Shown here one piece after another: positions 47,035 to 59,067 of a stretch of DNA of 64,000 bases. How positions within the stretch are numbered: the first letter of the stretch is position 1; the number at the start of each line of letters is the position of its first letter. Under the pieces are notes generated by a model. That model made no database searches. It was not told the DNA's origin and saw only the letters and a list, made by a program, of their open reading frames with translations. This stretch comes from Eumeta japonica. Its lineage: Eukaryota > Arthropoda > Insecta > Lepidoptera > Psychidae. The stretch is from positions 117,364-181,363 of the forward strand of contig BGZK01001252.1 in assembly GCA_005406025.1 (NCBI GenBank). The letters run 5' to 3'. The translations under genes and the position numbers were made by a program.

Positions 47035-47676
47035 AAATTAATTTTTGAACAAACACAGTAAGTTTTTTCTCATTCATTCCAGAAATTTTCAGTGCGCCCT
47101 ACGTATATATAGGTTAAATAATAAAATTATAAAATATTTCTGTTGTCTTATTGTTTAACAAGTAATAATTTATAATACAAGCGAACCTTACACTGACGAT
47201 TAAAAATGTCTAATTTATAAATGAATTTCAATTATCGAAATCCCCATATATTGAGAGCAAATAAAACCATATCCAAAACATTTAAAAATGTGTGCTGTAT
47301 TTTAAAAGTGTGTTGGATATAATACAATCCTAAACAAACACATTATTATAATATCGTTTATTTTTGTAAAAATAGTTACTGTGGGTATATTTTTCTAACA
47401 TGTATGGCAATAAGCAGGAACGTGGACATATATAATTATATCAAAACGATGTAGCTACAACTTTTGTATGATCTCTATTTTTATAAGCATGCGACAATGA
47501 ACATTAGAATTGAATAGATTGAAATCCATCCAAAGATGGTTTTCGATGGATGTTTTTTATAATTTAGGATCACGTGTATATTTTCATGCGGGCGTAACGT
47601 TTGAGCTGCGATGTAGGTATCAAACCTCTGTTATTATTTAAAGCAGCCAGTACTCCGAAATAAAATTTAAACCAGT
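47035..47676. other. AT-rich non-coding stretch
   Basis: No supported feature. A short inverted repeat with ATCCATC arms lies near 47526-47549. Confidence 0.4.
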
Positions 47677-48109
47677 TTTAGGGTTCCGTAGTAAACAAGA
47701 AACCCTTATAGTTTCACCATGTCTGTCCGACCGTCCTTCTGCTTGGCCGTCAGTCTGTTCGTCTGCCTGTCTGTCTGCGGCTTCGCTAATAGACTCTTAG
47801 GGAGTCTCTGAGCGAATATTTCTTTCGTTTAAAAATATTTTTTCATTTAGGAATTCGTTTGAAAAATATTAACCATGAGTTATTGTTATTGTTATTATTT
47901 GTTAGAATCAAGTGTCCACTTCCTTCGTGTGAGCTGAATGGTTATTTTTGGATATGTGAAAAAATGCACAACGCCGTTAAACTGCGTTCGCAATTAGTAG
48001 ATTTATAATGTCAAATAAAAATTCCCGTTCTAAATTCACACATTTTATCTCATAGGGCAATTGGGGAACTATACACTGCGCGTGACCCGAAACGTACTTG
48101 GCCAGTTTC
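47677..48109 (+). repeat. GGGTTCCG-type interspersed repeat, internally deleted copy
   Basis: Starts TTTTAGGGTTCCGTAGTAAAC, continues with AACCCTTATAGTTTCACCAT and a GTCTGTCCGACCGTCC leader, and ends GGGGAACTATACACTGCGCG with CGTACTTGGCCAGTTTC. These are the two ends of the family seen at 26722-27916 (minus) and 61195-61790 (plus). At about 430 bp it lacks much of the middle, including the CAACGTGTGGCA block. Confidence 0.7.
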
Positions 48110-49189
48110 ATTAAACCATCTTAATGTCTACAGTTCGTGAGAAATAAAACAATGGGTTATTTCACTTTATTATTCTACAAAAAAACTGTTTATTTTTTTT
48201 TTATTTAGCATAGAAAGCGCAATAAGGTTGTATACAATGCGGAGAATCACGTGAAGAGCACGATGTAGCTGAAATGAAAAAAATTATGTTTCCTCCGTAA
48301 ATCCGACTTAATCTTCTTCTCCTAAATTCTTCCACTTCCTCGCAAATATTTCGTAAATATTCAAAATATTTGAAGTTTTTCAATATTTCGTCGGCGGGCT
48401 CCGGGCGCCGCCCGCGCCGGCAGTCGCGTCCGTCAGGCAAATATTTGCCGGGACGCTCCAGCTGAGGTCAATTTTCCTGCAAGATAATCCCGAAGAGACT
48501 TAACTGCGGGGCCGATTCGAAGGAAAAATACACTTTTTAACGTTCCGAATAGAGTACATAATTGCATATTTAATGAAAGGCTGTAAAATTTACGACCGTG
48601 AGTTGTAGGCAATCAAATATGCATCCTAACTGCACTGCTTATAGTATAAAATCCCGATGCGACGGCGAAACGATGCTCGGAATTATAATGGCGCATTAAA
48701 CTTTAATTCGATAAACGAAACTAAACCTTATAACTCACAGAGAGAGAAAGTTTAGTTCGGTAAACATTCTAGATTGTTTCGGAGCAGTGCACTTTACTCG
48801 CCTGCGGTTCGGTGCATCACCTCGCAGCACGCAGACTGATTTATGGTTATAATAAATATATGGGTGTTTAACGTTCGAGATTGTACTAGAATAAAATTAC
48901 TGCTCATCTCCAAGCTGTCGCCCCGCGGCCGGGGCGGGCGGGCGCGGGGGTGACCCGTCGCATTCGCAAATGCAAATACCGTGGACATCCCGCTTGCATC
49001 CATAAACGCAAGTACATCTTTGGACTATCACAACCCACAACGCCATGTACGTGGACGTGTTGAGAAATTAATTTTTTTCTTGGTAGAATATGCCTCACTA
49101 TTGATTATACCACCAAAACAAATGTTTGTAGTCCAGTATATATACGCAATAGTACTACGACATATATGTAAAAATCAGCACCAAGGCCT
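48110..49189. other. Non-coding stretch with two GC-rich patches
   Basis: GC-rich at about 48390-48440 and 48905-48955. Short frames on both strands follow from the GC-rich patches. No gene is supported. Confidence 0.4.
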
Positions 49190-49345
49190 AGGCTGAGACT
49201 CGGATATGCGAGATGATACGTAAATTGAAATAAGTTTTATGAATTATCGATTAGCAATCGAATCCAGTGATCGCACATCTCTCGCCTTGGGAGTCTTGGC
49301 AGGGGCCTATGTCTAGCAGTGGAGAGGCACAGGCCGATGATGATG
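49190..49345 (+). repeat. LINE-tail or SINE-like fragment ending in GATGATGATGA
   Basis: The end reads GGCAGGGGCCTATGTCTAGC, AGTGGAGAGGCACAGGCCG, ATGATGATGAGCATC. This wording matches the last codons and tail of a common lepidopteran LINE (or a SINE derived from it), where the tail is a run of GATGAT. Only the very end is recognisable; the 5' boundary is a guess. Confidence 0.5.
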
Positions 49346-51132
49346 AGCATCATACATGAGCTGATCTATATGTAGTCAATGCGAGGCAATAGCGTATGAA
49401 TTCATCTGTAAATTGTGCAATAATGTTTATCCGATTGCGCTAAGCAAAAGAGGATAATGATGCATCAAAATATCTATTTAGGTTTACCTGCCTAGTGGTA
49501 GGTAATTTTTTCCTTCTTTTAAATCGAACCCCGCGCTCGTTTTCGTCACGTCATTATTTTAAATTTTCTCAAAACGACATCAACGCAACCTATTCGATTA
49601 GGAATTATATCGAAAATCAAGTATAAAAAAGACAGTATATGGTATTTATCTTTTTTCTAAGCTGTTATTTGTTCTTTTATAAGTTTCCTACTGACTTAGT
49701 GAGAATAAAAAAGGTTATATATTATAACTATTCCTATTAAACCCTTCAAACCAGAACGAGGTCACATCTACGAGATCTTATAAGAAATGAACCTTATAAA
49801 ATAAGCCAGTGTAGTTAGAAGTCATTCAGCACCAGCATAAAAACCTTTTTTATATAAATCATATTTTATTTATATTAATAAAACAAAGTTAAGCATTTTG
49901 TGATCGGCAATACTCGTACAAACAACCTGATTTAAGTGCAAATAAACAGCGGTTCGCTTTTAAAGCGATGAGAATTTCATTTTATCGTAATCTTGAAACA
50001 TATTTGTCGACAGTAAGCGTAAATATATGATCAAACCGGTATTCAATTTGACTAACACAAATTGTAAATGGAATATTAGCAAAAATTCTGAAACGAGCCT
50101 GTAATATTATGAAGCATATTCAAAAAACATCGGTTACGTTTGCATTAGTGACTCCATAGGGATTGAGGTATGCATGGGCACCGGCGATCATCTACTCTCC
50201 GGTGACTTGCACATTCATATTCTCTTTGAAACTGTATTTTTAAAATCTTCTATTAGCATTTAATCATAGATTTTTCTTGCAGTTTTAATATATTTCGTGA
50301 TTGTAAATAATAAATGCAATCTATTTAAATATAGTTCATGACGCAAAGCTATCGATAAGTATACCTCGAATAACAATGAAGAGAAGGTTCGTCGACCAAC
50401 GGTGGCGAAATCGATATTTGTGTTTTTTTTTCCTCGATCGATAAATCGTGTTCCGATTACACTCGAAGATGCTAACTCCTAAAATCTAGATCACTATTAT
50501 CGCGCCCTAGAAATACTGAATTTAGTGCTTCACCGAACGTGAACCAGTTTCTGCCTATGATAATGTCAATGGGTCAGATAGCGAGTTTGTTGCTCGCACT
50601 GTCGTAAGTGTAATTCAACGTGAGAGAGACTAGACCGTTATGGCTAATTAATAATGGATATTAAACAATAAATAATGTAAAAATATAACTCGACAAAAAT
50701 AAGTAACAGGATAATGTGTCAAATTATTAATTAAATCTACACAGGAAGTATATCAAGGGTAAAATCGAATATAATGTGTATGACTGCCGTTCTTAAAAGA
50801 TCTATAAGGATTCGAAAAATATAAAAGCGTTTTCAAATGAATAAAATAATGAAATGTTCGATAAATAACACAAATCTGATTGAAAAATGTTGAATAAATA
50901 TTTTTGTTAACACAAATATATCTTATTCAATTTTCTTTAAGTTTTTGATAGTTAAGATGAATTCTACGCATTGAATTCCAACCTAAATAGATATAAAATT
51001 TTAGATACCCGACATAAATATAAGCGCCTCCTTGCCTCATTCGAGACAGACGACATTTAAGATCCTTCAGATTTTAAAGGGTGCAACTTCCAAAACTCAC
51101 TCCGGAATAACCCGACACTCTGATTGATTTTG
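49346..51132. other. AT-rich non-coding stretch
   Basis: No open frame or repeat that I can support. Confidence 0.4.
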
Positions 51133-51191
51133 AGAATACAATATTTTACATGTAAAATATACAATATTTTTCGTGTAAAATATTGTATTCT
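51133..51191. repeat. Inverted repeat, 20-bp arms with nested palindrome
   Basis: AGAATACAATATTTTACATG pairs with CGTGTAAAATATTGTATTCT with 19 of 20 matches. The AT-rich spacer repeats part of the arm (ACAATATTTTT), and the 16-bp palindrome ATTTTACATGTAAAAT lies across the inner edge of the left arm. Confidence 0.7.
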
Positions 51192-52639
51192 AGCATAGTA
51201 ACACCACATCTATGTGCAAATGCAAAAAAAAGAACGTCACATAATTTTACACTGTCATCCCATATTACAAGTAGAAGAGTACAAACCATAAACTTATGGA
51301 ACATTTAGAAATTAATGTATTACAGTTGGTTTCGATTCATCAAAAGTAAATATATAATGTGTAATAAAAATACGCTACATTATAATGAAATGTAGCTTAT
51401 ATTTCGTACTATAGCAATTCAAGCAAAATTTGTTTTTTGATAAAATTCATAACCTCATTATTATTCGTTTGTGATTTCAGACATTATAACGGAGTTTTCG
51501 TTACTAGCCGGTCCAGACCAGGGCGATTGTAATTTAATGTCTGAATTGTATTCCTTTTTATATTTTCAGGAGTATTTTTAAAAGAAAGTGTGTTTGTTTT
51601 TGGCTTTAAATCGTTGAAGGACATTAGACAGGAAATAGCGATCTATGGAAAATGTGCGTCGACCGCGATGGTCTATCAGGTGTGATATCTTTAATCAATT
51701 TTTTTATTAAAACCTACACATACATAATAAGTTATTTGTAAAAACAAATCACGTTCGGGAGGTCTTTATTGATACGTCTTATACTTCAATAAATAAGTTC
51801 ATAGAGAGAAGTAAGCGATTATATGCCATGCAAAGGTAGAGAGTTGGTGCTTAATTTAGGAAAAGACTCATAAACAAAACTATCTGCCAATTAACTAACG
51901 ATAACTAATCACAATTTAGACAATAACCAGATGAGGTTTTAAAGTAATCTAATGCTATACTAATATACAAATAATATATGAAGCACTCAATATCATTTGC
52001 AGCCTGGACGTCCCGTGAAAACGATATCTTCAGAAATACAGAAATACATAAATACAAACAAGTGAAAAACTTAATAAAGTTAAGACGGAGCATCGCGAAC
52101 ACGCCGAATGTCGTCAAAATTATTACAGCATTCTGTAACACAATTAAACCATAATACGATCCGCCATAAATTATAAGACCACAAACTTTTTTATGGTTTC
52201 GCCAGAGCCGGCCGTGGCGGCGCGCCGATCGCCGATAGCTCTGGTTCCCGCGAAGGTTAAAGAGCAACGCTCTCCGCGACGATACTCGAGCGCCAGCCTA
52301 CACCTAGGCATCTCTTAGAGCCGGCAATGTTTTTAAGGTGAGTATAGGACTTACTATTGTTATAATGTCTGATCTCACCTGAAGGCAAATAAACTATATT
52401 TTTTACAAATAAGAATAGATTTTCACGGCATAATCTAATACCATGTATTTGTGTAAAATTCAAAATGTATTATCACTTTAGATTATTTTTGCTAAACGTC
52501 TAGAGACATCTTTTATATCGACCCCGTCGTATTGCTTTACATTGAATCTTATAATGATATTGATAAAAATATGGAAGGCGAGTTCATTACAATTATCTTT
52601 AAAATTTAACCCATAACAAGTATTTTTGGTAACTAAATT
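51192..52639. other. Non-coding stretch with a GC-rich patch
   Basis: GC-rich at about 52205-52320. A 120-codon minus frame (51905-52267) starts in that patch and continues as a hydrophobic, AT-coded sequence; I checked it for insect chemoreceptor-type motifs and saw none I could defend. Confidence 0.35.
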
Positions 52640-52690
52640 GATATTTATTAAATTTGTTAATAACACATATTAACAAATTTAATAAATATC
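52640..52690. repeat. Perfect hairpin, 21-bp arms and 9-nt loop
   Basis: GATATTTATTAAATTTGTTAA at 52640-52660 and its exact reverse complement at 52670-52690 are separated by TAACACATA. Confidence 0.85.
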
Positions 52691-53044
52691 TATAATGTGA
52701 ATATTAGCCACGTGCTTGTCCATGAATTCATGAGTATATACTATGCATTGGCGGGGTGGAGTGGTAATAGAGAGAGAAGGGATGAGAGAACGAAAAGAAA
52801 GAGGAAGAAAGAGAAAGGTATTATACACTACTCGCTTGTGTATACGACTGTCGCGCCTGCACACGTCTCATTTAACGGTTTTATTCCACGGACTTTTTCT
52901 TACGGTTTTACTATCACATTTTTTTCAGTTCGGTCGCGCAGCAAAATCCCTATCTCCTCCAAGCCCGTCGTAAGGAACTTCGTTCCAATATAAGCTAAAC
53001 TGCTTGAGAATACTATAGCAATGACTTTTTAGAATCGCTGTAGT
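52691..53044. other. Non-coding stretch with a purine-rich part and a repeat phrase
   Basis: Purine-rich at about 52765-52820 (GAGAGAGAAGGGATGAGAG and following). At 52971-52990 TAAGGAACTTCGTTCCAATA contains the GGAACTTCGTTCC hairpin phrase that I associate with lepidopteran dispersed repeats. The frames covering this part differ in register and are not recognisable. Confidence 0.4.
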
Positions 53045-53400
53045 AGCTCGGTTTAATAACACAAACACTTGATTAAAATCGACAACAAATCCTAGCACAT
53101 AAACCGAAACAGGATACATCCCGGTCACACTTTTAATTTTCGTGCCGTCTCTACACCGTTTTTGGTCCCAGTCTGCTTCTCAATTTTGATCCCGGTCCCA
53201 CTTTCGATTCTGATTCTGGTCCCTTTCTCAATTTTATTCCTCGTCCAGCTCTCAAATGTAATTCCGCTACAAATCACAATGCTGATTTGGATAAAACCAG
53301 GGGAAAATGCTAATATAAAAATAAAATATAAGCCATATTACATAGTTCGGTTTAGCAGTACAAACACGCGGATGAAATTGGAGATAAATGCTGAGTTTTT
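53045..53400 (-). repeat. Hexamer array on the minus strand between similar flanks
   Basis: The core (53120-53275) reads TTTTGGTCCCAGTCTGCTTC, TTTTGATCCCGGTCCCAC and TTTCGATTCTGATTCTGG, the complement of the hexamer pattern seen elsewhere. It lies between two related segments in direct orientation: CGGTTTAATAACACAAACAC at about 53050 and CGGTTTAGCAGTACAAACAC at about 53350, each followed by a similar stretch. This suggests two tandem or overlapping copies of the element's flank. Confidence 0.5.
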
Positions 53401-55040
53401 TTTTTAGAAACTTTCCCAGGTGTGCCCACAACGTATCGCCAAAGTTTTACTCATCCGATCAGTGTATTGGGCACGCATAGACGACAAAAATGCTTACATT
53501 GATTTTTATTTATATTGGTTATGCAGGTCTATTTTTTTTATACTAGCTGCGACATAGAGCGCACGGCGCACGCGCGCTTCAAACCTTCACTCGAAAACGC
53601 GCCGTAGGCGTGCGGTATTGACCTCGGGCCGACGTGCGCTGCGCCCGCGCCGCTACACGCACTCGCTGTGCCGCATCGCGAGCTCTTTCCGAATAGCGCA
53701 ATAGAACCATATTGAATAAAACGGCTATTAAACTTTTCATGGGCATTTACTCTAGTCCAAAGCAGTTGCAAAATTCTAATAACTCGATAGAGTACTCACA
53801 CCGTATTCAATTAGTTTCATGCAGTCCCAAAGCTCCCAAGGAGAAGAATTTTCGACATTTTCAATCCACCGTGGGCACAAATCAGAAGCAAACTAAAAAA
53901 AATGACATTATTGTTTTGCAAAGCGATAATGATTCCATTATACAGATGTTCAACTACAATGTTATATCACTACGAAAGCGTGCGAAGAATAATGTAGTAA
54001 CGGGATCTACGTGAACTAAACAATATGAGAAATCGCATCCGATCACGGCGCGGCCGACGGCGGCGCGCGCTAGCACCGCCCGCGCCGGCCGGGCCGGCTC
54101 GATGTAATTATCAAAAAAACACGAAAATACATTTTCAAAGGAAAACGGAACTGTCGCCGTGATTTCCACGCCAAGTCCCCCCCCACCCCACTCCTCGGAG
54201 CGGGTGACAATTTTCCGAGAACGTGGCGGGCCCCGATCAAAGGCGGCCGCCTCTGGCTGAGAATTAAATTATTCCATTCTGTTTCGCTTTAACGTGAGTT
54301 TTGGCGAATTCCGCAATTCTTTCGATAAACAAGTCGTGGGCGATGCGTGTTAAAAACTGCATATCTAAATTGCACTGTACGAAAGTTCGACAGCGATTTA
54401 ATTATTAAGTTATTGTCAAATATTACGTCGGACACACTTGCATCTAATGTTAGTTATAGGTGTACTTAGTCGCAAACATAAATTGAACTATTATAAATAA
54501 ATTATTGTAAAAAAATAAGCAACTAATGTGTAGTTTAAAGTTACTAATTTACATGTAGATGTAAAATTACAATAATTTAAATTTTTTGCAGAAAAACTAA
54601 ACAATGGTTCTTTTTTGTAGAAGCAATAGTGTAAAAGTGTAATTTTCATTGCTATTTTTTTTGCACTAAAATTGTATGTAGATAAAGAAAACCATTTTTT
54701 GTCCGGGCATCACGTAAAAAGTACTGAACGTCTTGGTGTGGAATTTTGACCACACGCTGCGGAGTTGTTTGTAAATGATAACAAGTTATTTATAATTTTA
54801 AAAAAAAATGTAAAACTAGTTTGTATAGATGTTTGTCATACGCTGACGGCTGACGGATTGTAATCAAATTTTGCCAAAGGGTAAATTTTGTTCTTAAATA
54901 GGGTATAGGATTAATAATATTAATATATTAAAATTACAGTACTTAACAAGATTACCTTTTGTATAAAAAAATGTATAAATATCATTAAAAATGGTGATCT
55001 ATTATCACTAACATCCATGGCCAAGGAAGAACCAAGATTT
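53401..55040. other. Non-coding stretch with GC-rich islands
   Basis: GC-rich at about 53555-53690, 54045-54105 and 54175-54250 (with a run of C at 54178-54186). At 53542-53546 ACTAG followed by CTGCGAC could be a minus-strand Helitron-like end. Frames of 77 and 100 codons are unremarkable. Confidence 0.4.
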
Positions 55041-55103
55041 GCATCAAGACCGCTATCGAAATAACGGGACCCGGTCCCGTTATTCCAATAGCGGTCTTGA
55101 TGC
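55041..55103. repeat. 63-bp near-perfect palindrome in a hexamer array
   Basis: Two 31-bp arms, beginning GCATCAAGACCGCTAT and ending ATAGCGGTCTTGATGC, pair with only two mismatches around a single central base (CGGGACCCGGTCCCG). It is the longest palindrome seen in the window and contains hexamer-type units in both orientations. Confidence 0.9.
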
Positions 55104-55303
55104 CTGACCTGGCAGTGGAACCAGAATTGATATCATAACAGGACCGTGATCGGGAGCAGCATTGACAGCGAGAACGGCTAATGTTAAAAATGAATGGATT
55201 CATTGAATGCACACGCGAGTGAAACCACTTCTGTATTTAAATCATGAAAACAATATTGCTGAACGTTAATTACGCCCAGCCAAGCGGGCGGGTAACGGCT
55301 AGT
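55104..55303 (+). repeat. Hexamer remnant with Helitron-like CTAGT end
   Basis: GGAACCAGAATTGATATC, AACAGGACCGTGATCGGGAG and GACAGCGAGAACGG continue the hexamer pattern. The end, CCAAGCGGGCGGGTAACGG followed by CTAGT at 55299-55303, resembles a Helitron-like 3' terminus. The 5' start cannot be placed. Confidence 0.45.
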
Positions 55304-56988
55304 TTTTATATATTAAGTGTGGTAAGTACATCGAGTATATTAAAGTATTAAATTTATTAAGTATTTGTAATATTCAAATAAATTAAATATCTGAACTATT
55401 ATTTGATGAGGAAGACTCATAAAAACTGTGGTTGGAGGCATTTTCATTTTTATGGAGTAGTACTTAATTAATGTCATAACATTTAGTATAAACTATAGCA
55501 GCTTAATGACGATTATATAACAGCAGAGTATCGATTATTAAAACTTCCGTTTCATTTGTCAGCTATCATTTCAAATGTTTTAACTATAATCGGATAGATT
55601 GTAGAAACACAATGAATTATCAAAATACGAGCACTTAACCAAATTAGAACGAGTCGACCTTTTTCAGTCTTCTAATTAGAGAAAAAATCCAGACCTACAC
55701 GCGGTGCGCTTTTATCTGGTCAGTCTCTACCGAGAACCTGCGGTGGTCGACCTCATACTCCACATATCGAACCGCGCACGGGCGCTAGTTATGTAACGAC
55801 AGCGCTGGCCGCCGTTTAATCTATTCCGAGTATTGTTTACGAGGCGGCACATCAAAAAGTCGCCGACGGCGGCCGGCCCGCCTCAAAGGCGACACGTCAA
55901 CGGGAATTAATCATCGCGCGGTTCCAATTACTGTGTCGTCGACTTTGACATTGGTATCTGTCCAAGTTCAATGTCAGTCATGTTTTGTAATGTTTGCTAT
56001 ACGTATTTGCTAATAATGCTGCTGATCATTTTATTCGGTCGCAGCGTGACTGTCGGAAGGTATGAAGGTATTCGCTAACTCACAACGGGAACCTGGCGTA
56101 TGCTACAAGTATTTACCGAATGAAATGCAAATGCCACTTTTTCTTTGCGTGGACACCTTCACTTACAAAACCAAAGAATTAAACGAGTAACAAAACCGAA
56201 TACCTGATCGGTCGATCGAGTGTTAAAAAAAAACAATATTACGAAATACGCTTTGAACACGAAACAAAAGTTAACGTCTTACCTATCTTTTTCTTTAAAA
56301 TTTTAGATCTTCCTAAAGGACAGTTTTAGAAATCTGCCAACGGAAAGTTTAAATGATGAAATCTAACGTGGTTGGCAAGAACGCCGTTGGCACTTTCGTT
56401 TAAGGAAGCCACGTAACAGTTGACAAGGCCGAGGTGGCCGCGAGCGCTAAGAGAACGAAGCGGCATTAAAACGAGAAAGATTTAAAATAGGATAGAGGCA
56501 AAAAGTAAAAGCGTTAGAAAAAATACTCGGGAGTTGGATATTCAAGGTTTTTGCGTGTTCGATTAAAACGAATTAAGCATGCAGTTCGAGTCGATGCAGT
56601 CAGTTGTGTATCGTTTGGTTTATTTTATTGCTGTGGTGTTCATTTTACACGAGAAGTTTTGTAAATTGAATTATTATGAAAACTAAAAAAAATTAAAAAG
56701 TATTTTTACAACAGATATAGTACAATAATGATACCGAACTAAATGCTGTTTTCAATTTAGATCACTTTTGTAAATTCTTATTAATAGATGTTCTGCCTAA
56801 AATTGGACATTACAACGCGTTTAACTGTTAAAAGTTAATCATTTAAAATATTTGTTTTGTTTTTTAATAATTCCGCTTGTTCTATTATTTATATAACAAA
56901 ACTTCAACATATGTCATATAACATTTTTCCAATACACATATCTCACAATAATAGAATACATGTGATAAAACGATTGAGAAAATTTAAA
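55304..56988. other. Non-coding stretch with a CpG-rich island
   Basis: The CpG-rich part is at about 55690-55920, with a weaker one at 56380-56465. No frame of interest crosses either. The remainder is AT-rich. Confidence 0.4.
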
Positions 56989-57131
56989 AAACCCGACTAC
57001 GTAAAAGTGAGCTAAAAACATGGAAACAAAATGGTGCAAAAAATCATCCAAATACACACACATAGTAATTGAATGATTCTTTGCCTTATCATGTTTCCAA
57101 CTTTTTAGTTCATTTTTACGTAGTCGGGTTT
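56989..57131. mobile_element. 143-bp MITE with ~40-bp terminal inverted repeats
   Basis: AAACCCGACTACGTAAAAGTGAGCTAAAAA at the left end is matched in inverted form at the right end (AGTTCATTTTTACGTAGTCGGGTTT), with few mismatches and further pairing inward through TGGAAACA. The sequence TTAA lies at 56984-56987 and again at 57133-57136, so a TTAA target duplication (as made by piggyBac-like transposases) is possible if one base is added to each end. No coding capacity. Confidence 0.8.
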
Positions 57132-58025
57132 ATTAAATTGACTTAATGATTTTTTTACTTTTTAATTTTGTTTTAATAATAAACTATGATTGCTTACTCG
57201 TTGCTAGTACTGACAACATTATAAATTGTTGTGATAAATTGTTATCGATATATTAGACCTTAATTAATATTAATAAACTGTAAATTCAAAATATGTAATA
57301 CTCTATATAGGTCTATGTTGCCATTTTTTTAAGACCATCATTATTGGTTTTAACGTAATTATTTTTCACGTTAACAAAACTAATTATACGATTACTATAC
57401 GGACTTTGTCGCAACTTTATATCGCAGTTTTAAAAGTTTACGTGAAAATGTACCATTTTCGCCTATTTTTTTCTATTAGCAACCACTAATCAATTTTAAA
57501 TCATCATAGGTCCTAATTAGATATTTAAAATGAAAAATGATAAGAGAAACCTAGTCTAATGATTTTTAAAAACCTATTCAACGATACTCCATTTGACGTA
57601 GTTCATCAATTTTCATTTTTTATTTTTCACAATATGGCGTGTGGTTGTCGCTGTATTGAATATTGATTAATATCACGTCTTTAATGACGTTGACAAAAAT
57701 AAGACAAATCAATTGTCATAAAAATAATCAAAATTGACCCACACGTTTGGTCTCTAGAAATCAAAAAAGGGACAAACATACTTGCATACACCTATAGGCT
57801 GATAATCACATTATCGTCCTTTGGGTTGCGTAGTCGGCTAAAAACAAGCTTCAAATCCAAAGCCATAGCTGAATCCGACTCTTGCCATGAGAATTTTATC
57901 ATATTTGCAACCAATAATTCCTTTGGTATTAGCTTTTCGATTCTAACCTTCTGACATTAATATTTTATTAGATTATAGACATGTTTTTGACATTTATGTC
58001 TAATTCACACTCAAATGTTTATCAA
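57132..58025. other. AT-rich non-coding stretch
   Basis: No gene is supported. GC-richer phrases near 57815-57890 may be a degraded SINE, but no promoter boxes could be placed. Confidence 0.4.
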
Positions 58026-58192
58026 ATATGATAAATGTTTGCAGTTGGAGGCATCAGACTCATGTTTTCTTACTGGCTGCGTCTCTTGATACATTATGCC
58101 TCCGACTGCAAAATATTTATCATATATGATTGGATGATTTTTTACATAATTTTGTTTCCAGCTTTTCAGTTCACTTTTACGTGGTCGGGTTT
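58026..58192. mobile_element. MITE-related element with internal inverted repeat
   Basis: Positions 58126-58192 (TGATTGGATGATTTTTTAC through TTCACTTTTACGTGGTCGGGTTT) align with the right half of the 143-bp MITE at 56989-57131. To the left an inverted repeat pairs ATATGATAAATGTTTGCAG at 58026 with CTGCAAAATATTTATCATAT ending at 58125, enclosing TTGGAGGCAT / ATGCCTCCGA. The expected left terminal repeat of the MITE is not present. Confidence 0.6.
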
Positions 58193-58506
58193 CTCGTTCA
58201 CGTTGTCTTGTCACTCGACTAAAGCGTAATAATAATAAACGATAATGTACGTAATATAGTACAAAATGTATTAATTAGTACATGTAAATAAAACTAATCG
58301 GTACGTGGTCATACAAAATTCAGTATTCTTCTATTTTAAAACTACTATGACTTGTAACATATTATTGCATATTAATTCGCAACTCGGTTCCTGAAAATAC
58401 GGTTAAAAAATAATTTTAAAAACAAATGGAATCGTTTGTGACACAAGAAAATATACTTTAAAGTACATTAATGTGCCCAATATTGTAATACCCAGAAAAT
58501 GATGCT
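58193..58506. other. AT-rich non-coding stretch
   Basis: No supported feature. Confidence 0.4.
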
Positions 58507-58985
58507 TTGTTTTTGACGTGACAACGTCTTAAATTAGGTTGCGGCTGGGAGTCACTTATGAAAAAGGTGTAACGCTCGGTAACGTAACGATGAGTCACCG
58601 AACGAGAGAGAGGCCCGCCGAATGCCTTGCGTCTCTCTCCCACTCAACTATGATCGGTCTGCCGCGCGCGCAGCACTAGAGAATTAGTGCATAGCTTGCA
58701 AATGTATTGCAAGTTATTGTATGTATATTTGTATATAAATACGTATGTATGTGTAAAGGTAAAAATAAAATTTGTTAATATGAAATTCAGTGCGAGATTC
58801 TTTGTATAAATTAATGTTTTAAATATAATTCTTTGTATAAATAAATGTTTTAAATTGTTACTATTATTTCATCCTTCTTCCTACTATACGAATGAATATT
58901 CACATTAAAATGATTTTACCATTCAAAGTCGTTGTCACGTAAAACTTTCGCCCGTATACCGACTTTACAGGCAACCAAATTTTTA
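58507..58985 (-). repeat. Unclassified ~450-bp repeat, copy C, inverted
   Basis: Reverse-complement match to copies A and B along its whole length, including the TCTCGCACTGA block missing from copy B. The inverted repeats are ACGTGACAACG at 58516-58526 and CGTTGTCACGT at 58930-58940. Flanks share nothing with those of copies A and B beyond A- or T-runs. Confidence 0.8.
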
Positions 58986-59067
58986 TTTTAAAAGTACAAT
59001 AAATATATAATGGAGTGTTCGTGGAACTCCGACGTATTTTGTTAAATAAGACATCAGTCCGGCGCTT
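58986..59067. other. Short AT-rich spacer
   Basis: No feature seen. Confidence 0.4.

Noticed and set aside
51905..52267. 120-codon minus frame with hydrophobic stretches, considered as a chemoreceptor exon
   Set aside because: No conserved receptor motif, and the hydrophobicity follows from AT-rich codons.
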